From Vespa crabro (taxonomy: Eukaryota; Arthropoda; Insecta; Hymenoptera; Vespidae), in assembly GCF_910589235.1 (NCBI RefSeq), contig NC_060956.1, positions 21,871,973 through 21,935,972 of the forward strand: a DNA stretch of 64,000 bases, given 5' to 3'. Numbering within the stretch: position 1 is the stretch's first letter; the number at the start of each line of letters is the position of its first letter. The notes beneath the pieces are model-generated. The model saw nothing but the letters and a program-made list of their open reading frames with translations, was not told the origin of the DNA and did not search any database. The translations under genes and the position numbers were made by a program. Of this stretch, positions 41,715-49,658 are shown piece by piece.

Positions 41715-42615
41715 ATTCGGCTTAATTCATTTGAGATATTAAGGCAAGCGGACTCCTTTGAATCTCTTTTCTTTTCTTTTTCTTTTGGTTTTTTCTCTCG
41801 ATTCTTTTCCTTATTTTTCGTAAGAAATATCATCGTCTAATTGGCAATATTTTTGTATTACAGAGAAGTTCCATATCTCCCGGTGACAAGTACAGTCGAC
41901 CACGAACGCCACAAGAGTCCCATCACGGTCATCATTCCCAGAACCATCACGATCACTCGATTCACATAAAGAAAATGAAGAAGGAACAGGACAAGGACAT
42001 CGGACACGTAAGTTTGATATTTCTTGGTGTTAGTGCGTTACACGTAGGTAGACGCGTAGGTAAACGATAAATATCTGGTACTGGAGAGAACTATAATTTA
42101 GTCGTTACGAAGAAATCCACGATTAATCGCCGTCTCTAATACTGCTCAGATCTCTATCGCTAATTAGATTCCTATCGAGTGTCGCTAGGTGCATTAGAAA
42201 GCCGATACATAATCTCGATTAGATAATCATCGTCGCGGTGGAAGCAGTTAATTAAGGAGAGAGAGAGAGAGAGAGAGAGAGTCGAGATCACGTTTTCCTT
42301 TTTTCTTGACTCTAATAGAGCGACGGGGAGAAGAGCGATCAGGATCTTGTGGTGGACGATGCGAGCGAGGGACCGACGAGTCCGGTGGTCAATGGAAGGT
42401 CGTCTCCTCGAGAAAATGGGATAGACAAGGTGGTAGTGGCGCCATTGGGTAGCAGCGTACAAACGAAAAAGGACATAACACCGCACTCGCCTAGAAGTGG
42501 GACGAGCAGCAACGCGAGCACCCCTTCGGCAAAAAAAATGGAAGAACGAGAGAAGGCTACGACACCGATCTCAAAATCTCTCACGCCAACATCCGGATCG
42601 GCGGTAATCGGCGGT

Positions 42616-42677
<62 letters not shown>

Positions 42678-45630
42678 TGGAGGCGGTGGCTTGAAGCCAT
42701 CGGTTTCGGCGAAACTCTTACAAGGTCCACCTACCGGCGGTGCCGTTCCTGGCCCTTACCCTCCTCATTATCCACCCGGACCACCTCCCCATCATCTCGG
42801 GCCAGCTGCCCAACATCCTCACGTCGACATGATCGGTTACAACGGTTACGCGCCACCTAGAGCACCGCCTTCCCTTCAACAGCTTTACGATCCCCACGTT
42901 ACGATGAGGGCACCCATGGTTGGCTCGGTCGGTGTACCTGGTGGCAAACCGTAAGTACGAATTAATCGAACGTTCTACCCTCGGCCCTCACAGTAAAAGG
43001 AAAAAATTCAATTTTCCCATTTGACTTTTGTTTAACAGGGCGTATAGTTTCCACGTGTCGAGCGAGGGACAGATGCAACCAGCAAATTTCCCTTTGGACG
43101 CTTTGATGGGAAGCGGGATACCGCGTCACGCGCGCCAGATTAATACTCTCAGTCACGGCGAGGTCGTGTGCGCGGTCACGATCTCGAATCCAACCAAGTA
43201 CGTTTACACTGGCGGCAAGGGATGCGTCAAGGTCTGGGACATCAGTCAGGGCGGGACTGGGAGCGCGAAGCCGGTTTCGCAGCTCGATTGCCTGCAACGT
43301 GACAACTACATCAGGTTCGTGGAAATTACCTTTCTCGACGACGATCCTATAAACGCTCTTTCTCCCTCTCTTCTTCCTTGTGTTTTCGGTCCGACCAAAT
43401 TTCCTCTCTTTTTCGTAAATTCATCAAACGATGGATACGCAAAAATAGAACTTTTATCGCGTGAAATATACGATAAACGATATTCGCGTATATTATGACG
43501 TTACATTGCAAAATTAATAACGACTCGAAAAGCGGCAGTGATTTATAATGAAAACAAAACCGCAGGAATCGAGCGTTAGCACAAACTCCTCTCTCTCTCT
43601 CTCTCTCTCGATATTTTACGAACGTCAAGCGTATTTTTGCATTGTAATAAAATTCCAAGCGGCAAATTGTTCGCGTTTCGCTCCTCCGCTGTGTGATCGT
43701 TAATGCTCGTATGTTAATTAAATTTCATACACGTTTCTTGCAATCACGTTTCCCGTTCCTCTCTTCCTCTCCCCCATCTCTCTCTTTCTCCCTAGAACCT
43801 TTACCGGATTTGATATATTTTAGCCCCGCTTATATGTAAATTCGGTGCGCTATTGTTCGATTAAAATCTCCGTGAGCATGCATTAATTATCGTTGAAAAT
43901 ACGATCTCGCGATGAACGAATTTTAATACGAGCGTCTACATTATCTCTAAAGTATTCTCTTACAGTCGCGTTATTTAAATGATCGCACTCGATCCTGTGA
44001 TACATTATCAGAAAACGTCATTCGTTTTGACGAGCATTATAAAACCATTGTTTCCCCTCATACGATACAGATCGGTGAAGCTATTACCGGACGGTAGAAC
44101 ATTGATAGTTGGTGGGGAGGCAAGTCAATTGAGTATCTGGGATCTAGCCAGTCCAACCCCGAGGATCAAAGCCGAATTGACCTCGTCGGCACCGGCGTGC
44201 TATGCTCTTGCGATCTCTCCGGACTCGAAGGTCTGCTTCAGTTGCTGCAGCGACGGAAACATCGCCGTTTGGGATCTTCAAAATCAGGCGTTGGTCAGAC
44301 AGTTCCAAGGTCACACTGATGGTGCCTCTTGCATAGATATATCTGCGAACGGCTCGAAACTCTGGACCGGTGGTCTTGACAACACAGTACGCTCTTGGGA
44401 TCTCCGGGAGGGTAGACAGCTACAGCAACACGATTTCACGTCGCAGATTTTCTCACTTGGTTACTGTCCCACCGGCGATTGGCTCGCCGTCGGCATGGAG
44501 AATTCGAACGTCGAGGTACTCCACGCTCTAAAACCTGACAAGTATCAATTGCATCTGCACGAGTCCTGCGTGTTATCCCTGAGATTTGCCTCGAGCGGTA
44601 AATGGTTCGTCTCCACGGGAAAGGACAATCTTCTTAACGCTTGGCGTACCCCTTATGGCGCCTCGATATTCCAGGTAAGAAAGTTTCTCTCTCTCTCTCC
44701 CCCCCCCTCTCTTTCTCTATTAGAATCCTTGGAAAACTTATAAAAAGAGAGTTATTATAAAATTTCGCGAGCGTATCGCGCAATAAAAATGATTCACTTA
44801 CGGCGAGAATGTTCCATCGATCGACCAGCAAAATCAAGCGGTTGATCTCGTTTCGATTACACTTTCGAATAAAAATTCAAATTTCGTTCGAATCGCGATA
44901 TTTGATTTTTAGAGGCAGACTCTCGCCGCGAATTCGAAAGATCTATAGCCTTCCATCGTCAGGCGTGTTTCCAAAAATGTATTTTACATCCCGCTTGGCA
45001 CTACCTCTCTATTTGTTTTGTTCCGCATAAATCCGTGCAGTTGGGAAACCAGAATACGTTTTTTTTTTTTCCTTTTTTTTTCCTTCCTTTTTTTTTCAAA
45101 TTTTCCTTGATAATATATAAACTGCGCGCGATCGTTGTAACCCGCAAAGCAAAATTCGTAGGTACCTATGTAGTACTTCCATACGTACATACGATACTTC
45201 AAGAGATAAAATTCAACGTACTAATGTTTCGATGTAGTAGTTTCGATTCCACGTTGAAATTGGCTTCGCAAACGCAAAACTCGCGCGTCTGCTTTCTAGG
45301 GTGAAATATTTTTAGCGAGAAATGATGTATCGGCTAGCATATTTGTTTTATTCCTTTATATCGTCAGTCTCATTCAACGCCTCGGTATATTTTTTTCCCC
45401 TTCTTCTTTTTGTTATTTTATTTATTTTATTTTATTTTTTTTTTTTCTCTTTTCTTTCACCATGTCCTTCACTCTTCGATCGTATTTTTACTATTGGACA
45501 TATGTCGATCGATTGATTTCAGTCGAAGGAATCGTCATCGGTGCTGAGCTGTGACATCTCCGCGGACGACAAGTATATCGTAACCGGTTCTGGTGACAAA
45601 AAGGCGACAGTCTACGAGGTTCTTTATTGA
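6444..45630 (+). CDS. gro: Groucho/TLE transcriptional corepressor (12 coding exons, complete)
   Basis: Join of 6444-6506, 23597-23694, 24939-25002, 29651-29695, 32062-32199, 35504-35792, 38165-38190, 41864-42007, 42319-42950, 43039-43314, 44071-44674 and 45523-45630. The sum is 2,487 nt, giving 828 residues plus TGA, and every junction is GT-AG with matching phase. Visible parts are the Q domain (about 22-136, with RIKEEF, HYVMYYEMSYGLN and RAKQVTM), the GP region (137-235), CcN (236-320, with RTPQ, KKMKK and SDGEKSDQDLVVDD), the Ser/Pro linker (321-500) and the WD40 propeller (501-828, with VWDIS, IWDLASP, VWDLQ and SWDLREGRQ, ending in KKATVYEVLY). In known systems Groucho tetramerises through Q and binds WRPW and eh1 repressor peptides with the propeller. 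It acts in the nucleus as a corepressor for Hairy/E(spl), Runt, TCF and Engrailed-type factors. At 828 residues it is longer than fly Gro (about 720-730) and TLE1 (770), because of linker expansions. The WD part is nearly identical to fly and human proteins as I know them. Confidence 0.97.
8546..8592. repeat. (TAG)n trinucleotide array in intron 1
   Basis: About 15 perfect TAG units. Confidence 0.9.
10081..10260. repeat. CT array followed by AT/TATG/TACG repeats
   Basis: CT from 10081 to 10124, then alternating AT, ACAC and TATG units to about 10260. Confidence 0.85.
11213..11254. repeat. Poly-A run, about 42 nt
   Basis: Uninterrupted A run followed by AAATAAAT. No target duplication or retroposed body is visible next to it. 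Confidence 0.85.
13869..13902. repeat. (CT)n array in intron 1
   Basis: About 17 CT units at the end of a pyrimidine-rich stretch beginning near 13780. Confidence 0.85.
15577..15641. repeat. (GAAA)n then a nine-base AAATAAACG repeat
   Basis: About nine GAAA units pass into three copies of AAATAAACG, a change of period within one array. Confidence 0.85.
17683..17741. repeat. (GA)n array, about 29 units, in intron 1
   Basis: Uninterrupted GA; one of the longest purine arrays in the window. Confidence 0.9.
18721..18802. repeat. (CT)n and (CA)n compound array
   Basis: CT 18721-18746 then CA 18755-18802. Confidence 0.9.
20325..20377. repeat. (ATT)n trinucleotide array
   Basis: ATT units with a few ATC interruptions. 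Confidence 0.85.
22561..22614. repeat. (GT)n array in intron 1
   Basis: About 26 perfect GT units, Z-DNA-capable alternating sequence, after ATGC-rich repeats. Confidence 0.9.
22737..23110. repeat. Cluster of four CT arrays just before exon 2
   Basis: CT blocks at about 22737-22770, 22899-22920, 22971-22998 and 23076-23110, separated by mixed sequence, then GAAC/GAGC tetramers to about 23132. Confidence 0.85.
23597..23694 (+). CDS. gro: groucho coding exon 2 (start of Q domain)
   Basis: Acceptor TTATCCTTAG, donor GTGAGT. Encodes GPPQPGQPFKFTVNESCDRI, then KEEFSFLQAQYH and the first two bases of a Thr codon (residues 22-54). The KFT..E..DRIKEEF.FLQAQYH pattern is the first helix of the Groucho/TLE Q domain, a coiled-coil tetramerisation module. 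Phase 0 in, phase 2 out. Confidence 0.96.
23695..24938 (+). other. gro: groucho intron 2 (1.2 kb)
   Basis: GTGAGT donor, CTGTTTAG acceptor. It contains a run of tagctt-like repeats near 23990-24045 and a GC-rich island at 24060-24240 with (GGC)n near 24158-24185. It then becomes T-rich up to the acceptor. Confidence 0.9.
24939..25002 (+). CDS. gro: groucho coding exon 3 (Q domain)
   Basis: Acceptor CTGTTTAG, donor GTAAGG. Completes the split Thr codon and then encodes [20 protein letters not shown] and Met (to residue 75). This aligns residue by residue with the TLE segment [21 protein letters not shown]. Only 64 nt; phase 2 in, phase 0 out. Confidence 0.96.
27148..27226. repeat. AAGC / CCAA tetranucleotide block
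   Basis: CAAG, CTAG, CCAA, CTAG and CAAG units follow one another in a roughly mirrored order. Confidence 0.85.
28556..28640. repeat. Imperfect ACT/TGC trinucleotide block
   Basis: Mixed CTA, CTG and GTA triplets with partial self-complementarity (CTACTAGCAGCAGTAG at its centre). Confidence 0.75.
28858..28939. repeat. GATA tetramer then GA array
   Basis: AGAT units pass into about 20 GA units, the reverse-complement order of the 950-1040 array. Confidence 0.85.
29651..29695 (+). CDS. gro: groucho coding exon 4 (Q domain, 45 nt)
   Basis: Acceptor TTTGTTGCAG, donor GTAAAT. Encodes exactly 15 residues, YYEMSYGLNVEMHKQ (76-90), which is almost invariant across Groucho/TLE proteins. Phase 0 on both sides, so skipping would keep the frame but would cut the Q-domain coiled coil. 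Confidence 0.96.
29696..32061 (+). other. gro: groucho intron 4 (2.4 kb)
   Basis: GTAAAT donor, ATCCGGCAG acceptor. Mostly long pyrimidine-rich stretches (29940-30075, 30500-30700, 31100-31165, 31860-32045), with a TATG run near 30820-30845 and CATA/AC/AT repeats at 31360-31420. The acceptor is preceded by a TA tract rather than a clean pyrimidine tract. Confidence 0.9.
32062..32199 (+). CDS. gro: groucho coding exon 5 (end of Q domain)
   Basis: Acceptor ATCCGGCAG, donor GTAAGT. Encodes 46 residues (91-136) beginning TEISKRLNAIIAQILPFLSQ, then EHQQQVATAVDRAKQVTM and ELNSIIG. The EHQQQV and RAKQVTM motifs are Q-domain hallmarks. The LSQEHQQQV form is closer to vertebrate TLE than to fly Groucho, which has LQADHQQQV. 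Phase 0 on both sides. Confidence 0.96.
32569..32622. repeat. AC / AT compound array in intron 5
   Basis: AC to 32580, then about 21 AT units. Confidence 0.9.
34650..34718. repeat. (CT)n array, about 34 units
   Basis: One of the longest perfect dinucleotide arrays in the window, in intron 5. Confidence 0.92.
35504..35792 (+). CDS. gro: groucho coding exon 6 (Gly/Pro-rich GP region)
   Basis: Acceptor TTTTCCTTGTAG, donor GTCAGT. Encodes residues 137-232 plus one base: TLQQQRPDIPRLLQQMHAQQ, then a Gly/Pro/Ala-rich stretch (GAHPGIPGLPGLGPAAG), and the end KPEIHRGQPDDLKSNG. MHAQQ corresponds to fly IHAQQ just after the Q domain. In known Groucho proteins this flexible region contacts histone deacetylase Rpd3. 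The alanine/leucine-rich body is longer than in fly. A non-consensus GTC donor is used; the alternatives break the phase. Confidence 0.92.
36250..36357. repeat. Imperfect pentanucleotide TTGCG array
   Basis: About 20 units of TTGCG with variants TTGCC, TTCCG, TTACG and TTGTG. Pentamer arrays are rare here compared with dinucleotides. It lies 165 bp before the TA-flanked element. Confidence 0.85.
36523..37231. mobile_element. TA-flanked inverted-repeat element (MITE-like, Tc1/mariner type?)
   Basis: Left end TA then CAGGGTGT (36521-36530); right end ACACCCTG then TA (37224-37233). These are perfect inverted ends, each with a flanking TA, the target duplication used by Tc1/mariner elements. 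The 709-bp interior has no recognisable transposase and contains A-rich and GAA-rich microsatellite. Sequence just inside the two ends is not symmetrical, so the inverted repeat is short. It is likely a decayed non-autonomous copy inside intron 6. Confidence 0.5.
38165..38190 (+). CDS. gro: groucho coding exon 7 (26-nt microexon)
   Basis: Acceptor TTCTGTTGCAG after a long T run, donor GTGAGT. The exon supplies two bases of Gly233 and then LSSTEERH (234-241), which fits the place where fly has GLEGPAAAEERLRNSVSP. It is needed to restore frame: exon 6 ends in phase 1 and exon 8 begins in phase 0. Very short exons are easily missed by gene predictors. Confidence 0.9.
38191..41863 (+). other. gro: groucho intron 7 (3.7 kb)
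   Basis: GTGAGT donor, TTGTATTACAG acceptor. Contents: A/AAAT run at 38214-38275, TATG near 38720-38758, an AAGAG pentamer array at 39131-39170, GA at 39617-39646, TACG near 40072-40093, a long pyrimidine-rich stretch at 40550-40735, GA at 40897-40937 and TA at 41668-41710. A mixed-sequence island with ATTA-type motifs lies at 41330-41600. Confidence 0.9.
39131..39170. repeat. (AAGAG)n pentamer array in intron 7
   Basis: About eight perfect AAGAG units, with degenerate units starting near 39090. Confidence 0.88.
41864..42007 (+). CDS. gro: groucho coding exon 8 (CcN region, His-rich)
   Basis: Acceptor TTGTATTACAG, donor GTAAGT. Encodes residues 242-289. RSSISPGDKYSRPRTPQ contains a proline-directed (Cdc2-type) site at Thr256. 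A histidine-rich segment follows (eight His in 261-275), then the basic cluster KKMKK (277-281), likely the nuclear localisation signal. Fly Groucho has SRSPLDIE and KRRKDEK in the same order. Phase 0 on both sides. Confidence 0.94.
42008..42318 (+). other. gro: groucho intron 8 (311 bp)
   Basis: GTAAGT donor and TGACTCTAATAG acceptor after a TTTTCCTTTTTTC tract. A short GA array sits at 42259-42281. Nothing else seen. Confidence 0.92.
42319..42950 (+). CDS. gro: groucho coding exon 9 (CK2 site and Ser/Pro linker)
   Basis: Acceptor TGACTCTAATAG, donor GTAAGT. Residues 290-500. It starts SDGEKSDQDLVVDDASEG, the conserved acidic casein kinase II part of CcN. A Ser/Pro/Thr-rich linker follows (HSPRSGTSSNASTPS, TTPISKSLTPTSGS). 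Then come a run of 27 glycines (42610-42690, residues 387-413), a Pro/His-rich stretch (GPYPPHYPPGPPPHH) and VPGGKP. This SP region is the target of MAPK and HIPK-type phosphorylation in known Groucho proteins. Confidence 0.95.
42951..43038 (+). other. gro: groucho intron 9 (88 bp)
   Basis: The shortest intron of the gene. GTAAGT donor, TTTAACAG acceptor with a TGACTTTTGTTT tract before it. It separates the Ser/Pro linker from the propeller. Confidence 0.93.
43039..43314 (+). CDS. gro: groucho coding exon 10 (first WD40 blade)
   Basis: Acceptor TTTGTTTAACAG after an intron of only 88 nt, donor GTTCGT. Encodes AYSFHVSSEGQMQPANFPLD, then IPRHARQINTLSHGEVVCAV, TISNPTKYVYTGGKGCVKVW, and ends DCLQRDNYIR with the Arg codon split. 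The motif order matches fly Groucho closely. Phase 2 in (completing Pro500), phase 2 out. Confidence 0.97.
43315..44070 (+). other. gro: groucho intron 10 (756 bp)
   Basis: Donor GTTCGT is weak; acceptor CATACGATACAG. It holds a short CT array at 43589-43609 and otherwise unremarkable AT-rich sequence. The weak donor lets the frame read on to a TGA at 43496-43498, so retention would truncate the propeller. Confidence 0.9.
44071..44674 (+). CDS. gro: groucho coding exon 11 (WD40 propeller core)
   Basis: Acceptor CATACGATACAG, donor GTAAGA. Encodes 201 residues from SVKLLPDGRTLIVGGEASQL through DLASPTPRIKAELTS, CSDGNIAVWDLQ, FQGHTDGASCIDIS, TGGLDNTVRSWDLREGRQLQ, GDWLAVGMENSNVEVLH and GKDNLLNAWRTPYGASIFQ. 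This is the peptide-binding body of the propeller and the most conserved part of the gene. Phase 2 in, phase 0 out. Confidence 0.98.
44675..45522 (+). other. gro: groucho intron 11 (848 bp)
   Basis: GTAAGA donor, TTGATTTCAG acceptor. Pyrimidine-rich runs at 45060-45110 and 45390-45460. No other feature seen. Confidence 0.92.
45523..45630 (+). CDS. gro: groucho coding exon 12 (C-terminus and stop)
   Basis: Acceptor TTGATTTCAG. Encodes 35 residues, SKESSSVLSCDISADDKYIV then TGSGDKKATVYEVLY, and TGA at 45628-45630. The C-terminal strand that closes the propeller is intact; fly Groucho ends YEVIY. Confidence 0.97.
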   Translation, partial: SKESSSVLSCDISADDKYIVTGSGDKKATVYEVLY

Positions 45631-46500
45631 AGAAAATCAAAAGGAGTCACCTCCGTCATCATCGAAGACCACTTTTCAAGCGTTCGTCTATATAATTCGT
45701 GTGTTACGTTATTTACGAGCAACTTTGTTGCCGTTGTTGTTCTTGTTATCGTCATCGTCGTCGTCGTTGTTGTTGTTGTTGTTGTTTATACCGATGGAAA
45801 GAGAGACTATATGTGAAGTTGCGGGTAACAAGTGGATACATCTCGAGGAGAAACGAAAGGAAATTTCGAAAGGAATTAAATGGTCCGAATTTGATAGCTC
45901 GTTAAATCTGATCTGTCGGTGGCGATTAGTATAAAATGCTCGAGAGCTTGGTGAATTTATATACACGAATGTAGATAGATTTTCACTCGAATTATTCGAA
46001 ACGAAGCAGGTCTTTACATTTTTTCGGTAACTGCTTCTAATTCTTTTTTTTCGGCATTTTCTTTTCGACCTTTTTCCTTTTCTTAGTTTTCTTTTGTTTT
46101 TTTGTTTTTTTTTCTTTTTTTTTTTCTTACGGTTCGATGGACGTTGAAACGACATAGTCGGACCAAATCGCGAGTTTCGTAAGTTCTCGAATAAGTGACT
46201 CGAAAATTCGAGCAAGCCTTACTAAAGTTTTAAATTACCGTAAAAGAAGGCGAAGGACGAGAATGGGAGTACGGCGAGGATAGGACTCGAACAACGAGCT
46301 CCGATTAAGCTCCCTTTAATAAGCGATCTTGAAAAGCGGTTTCGTTCGTTCCGTTTCTCTCGACGCGCATAAATGAATCGCCTTTGGCAACGAGATCGCA
46401 CATTAATTCTACTTAGGATTAGAAGGTATAGTGACGAGCGTAAAGTAACACTTTGCTCACGCATATCTTGCCTATCTTGTAAATTTTGTATATACCATAG

Positions 46501-46573
46501 ATATACATATATACATATATATATATATTCATCATATATATATACATATGTATATACATATATATATATATAC

Positions 46574-46630
<57 letters not shown>
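46501..46630. repeat. 130-bp AT / ACATAT tract
   Basis: Almost wholly alternating AT with ACAT interruptions; self-complementary along its length. It lies in the inferred 3' UTR. Confidence 0.88.
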
Positions 46631-46634
<4 letters not shown>

Positions 46635-46770
46635 AGAGCATCACGAGCATACCGTCATATTTTTCTACGTCTACCGAGAGAGCTCGGTGGCAAACACGAA
46701 AAGGATAACTCTTTGTAAATATTAATCGAGATTTAGAGATTATTATACATAAACGGATAAGAGTCGAAAT

Positions 46771-46799
46771 AATAAAAGAGTATAAAGCGACGTATTAAA
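46771..46799 (+). terminator. Candidate polyadenylation signals AATAAA (46771) and ATTAAA (46794)
   Basis: Two hexamers 23 bp apart, about 1.14 kb after the groucho stop codon. No strong GT-rich downstream element is obvious. In an AT-rich genome chance hexamers are common, so this is only a candidate. Confidence 0.35.
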
Positions 46800-48236
46800 T
46801 CAATGTTACTAACTATTCATTCCTCCTCGAATATTTATTCACCGATCCGAAGAACAAACATTTTCAGGTAAGTTGAGTAAACGTATACATGCCATCATCG
46901 TTACCTAACGTAATAACAAAAATTTTATGCATGATCACACGAAACATTATAATCCTTATCTTATATATTCTCTTATATACGATAAAATGGTAATGGGTAA
47001 TAGAAAATATGTCGATATCTGTTAATATCTGTTGAATTAGACGATCGGGAAGAGAGAGAGCAATTTGAATTTGAAACTGGTAGATTGGCGGAGGAGGAGA
47101 AAGCGGAGTAGTGGTAAAGAACATGGCAGAGATCGCGGTGACCGTGCGAAAGCCACCACCGAGTAGGTAATTAGCGATGCCATGCATGCACACGGTTCAG
47201 CCGTATTCAATGGAAGGTTCATCGACGTAACGTTATTATGATAGCAGCACATTTTGCATATGTGCCCGCTATCGGGATATAGAAGAGTATTGCGACGAGG
47301 GTTGTATTATAGTCTAGAGAGGGAAAGAGAGGATAGATGGAGAGGGGTTGGATTTGAACGGGGAAAGGATGATTTTACGCGGGATTTGCCGCACGCCGAG
47401 TCGTATTTGCATGGTAATGATATGCGACGCGGTAGGAATGACGCCCGGGGACGTTGTCGGGGAAACCTATTGGGGGTCGGAGGTGGGGAGTAGGGCGAGT
47501 TTTACGTGGGTTTACGGGGGTTAGAACTTGAAGGGGGTCGAGTACCAAGCGCGACCGATGGGACGCCCACGGCATTTCGCGGATGAATCTTGAATATATC
47601 GCGCTAGCTAAATACAGATCGGTTATTATGGATAATTCAAGGGAGAAAGAGGATTTATCGTATCAGGGAAGGTCCCGTCGATACGATGAACGAAGGAACG
47701 TATCAATTTCATTCGATAATATAACGAGATTAACTTATAAAAAATTTATATATTCGATTAATTTATACCGAGATATTAATGGGAAATATATATTGGAATA
47801 ATTAGATATTCAAGGAGAGAATTGTAATCTATACGGAATGGAAATAATGGGAAACAAAAAAGGTAGTTTCAAGTGATACGTAATTATGTGGCACGAAGGT
47901 AGTTATGAAATAAAGTTTTTAATACGTTACGATACTTGACAGCACAACCGAGCGTTTCCGTCTAGCAAGAGAACAGGGGGTGAGAGAGAGAGGTTACGAG
48001 CTCTCATAATAAAAAGGAAGAAAGAGTAAAGAAGTCATAGAAAAAGAATGAGGTGGAAAAGAACGCGTCTCTATTTTTCCCCAACGAAAAGCAAACGTAG
48101 CGACAACGCGTATCCTCTCTTTTATCAGAACTTAATGTATTCTCATAACGAATTCATGAAGCGTGTGTCGGATCGTATATGCGTGTGCACGTAGGTAGGT
48201 AGTTGGGTAGGTAGATAGGTATATAATATATATATT

Positions 48237-48240
<4 letters not shown>

Positions 48241-48278
<38 letters not shown>
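48241..48278. repeat. (TA)n array
   Basis: About 18 units, preceded by GTAG tetramers. Confidence 0.85.
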
Positions 48279-48280
<2 letters not shown>

Positions 48281-49603
48281 TTGTATATTACGTAGGGAAG
48301 ACGGATGGCTCTGTTGATTTTCAACGTCGGTAGAGAAGGATATTTTACGACTTGCCGATTTTTATCCGTTTGAATATACGAGCAAAGGAGTGCGAGAAAG
48401 AGAGAGAGGAAGAGAATGAGTATGCAGAGTTTGGGCCAGACAAGCGATGCAAAGCGCCACCCACACGCGAGGCACTAATTTTCCCTCTGTCCGTTGGCGT
48501 CCCACTGCGGCGGCGGCGGCGGCGGCGGTGGCGGCAGCGTCGACGGCGGCTGGTGCGCACACAAACGTGGCAAATTAACAGGCACGCAAATGAGCGAGTT
48601 CACGCGCTCACTTTCGTGTTTCACCGGTACCTCTCTCGTCACAATTGGACACTAATAAACGCGCGCCAATGTGTTCACTCTCTCCTTCTCTCTTCCCGTC
48701 TCTCCCTGCCTCCCTTTTTCTCGTTGTTTCTCATCCGCTACCGCACACCGAATGGGAAAGTACAACGCTTCTTTTTTTGTTTTTTTGTTTCTTTCCTTTT
48801 TCTCCCCTCCACCATTTTACAGCACGAAAGAACCGAAGAAAATCGTCCGTCCGGCAAAAGCGAAAGGAAGAACATCGACTCGCTTGGTTGCTCATCTAAG
48901 CCCGTACAAGAGAGAGAGAACGGTGTTACCCGACACGCTTCGATGCACGGAGAAAGAAGACCGGGGATAAATTTTCGAAGCGATTCAATTGCTCGTGGAT
49001 GAGTCTATGTATTTTATCGGATGGACCCCTTTATCGATAAGGGACGATTCAACTTATTTACGAAAGACTTATTGTTCTTCTTCGGCAAATAAATCCTTTT
49101 CAATTTCGAAAGAGTTTCGTGCAGGTACAGATGCGCCACCGTGTTTTCCGATAAATAATACATCCACGTTCAAAAATTTCTATCGTTTTATAAATTTACG
49201 ATAAATTTGCGATTATGTTTACGATCGTTTTATTTCCATACTTGCCTGCTAATCGTCTACACAATCGTATCGATTATCTTCACGATAAATGTTTTATTTC
49301 CCCGTCCCCCCCCATCTTCGTTTTCCCTTTTGTTTTCTCCCTTTTTCTTTTTTTGGTTTTGTACGACCAAGGGTAAATTTATATTTGTTTTAAAAATTAT
49401 AAAGAGCGCTTGAAAATTTTTGATCTAGGATGTACAGCAGTATATCACGTGAAAGCGTTCTTTCGTATATATCGGAAAAACAACGAACGGTAAGATAAAA
49501 AAGATGGTGCCTTTGGCGATTGCGCTTTCCGGTTGCCTCGGTGTCTAACAAAAATACGGGATGCCACGAAAAGGCTTGTACGGTGTGCGTGTGTGTATAA
49601 ATA

Positions 49604-49604
49604 T

Positions 49605-49655
<51 letters not shown>
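49604..49655. repeat. AC / AT compound array
   Basis: AC units then about 16 AT units. Confidence 0.85.

Positions 49656-49658
<3 letters not shown>

Larger units (their letters stand above)
45631..46800 (+). other. gro: Inferred groucho 3' untranslated region
   Basis: Follows the TGA at 45628-45630. The first canonical AATAAA I find after the stop is at 46771, with ATTAAA at 46794. The region has a GTT/GTC trinucleotide run (45729-45788), a pyrimidine-rich stretch (46045-46130) and a 130-bp alternating AT/ACAT tract (46501-46630). The 3' end is inference; a second AATAAA at 47909 would give a longer form. Confidence 0.45.

Noticed and set aside
46265..46345. GGACTCGAACAACG, tRNA-like on the minus strand
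   Set aside because: No matching acceptor or anticodon arms could be built from the neighbouring sequence.
48352..49002. 216-codon plus-strand open frame
   Set aside because: It is built from a CGG array (poly-Arg) and T-rich runs; no domain, no splice context, and the opposite strand is also open across the CGG part.
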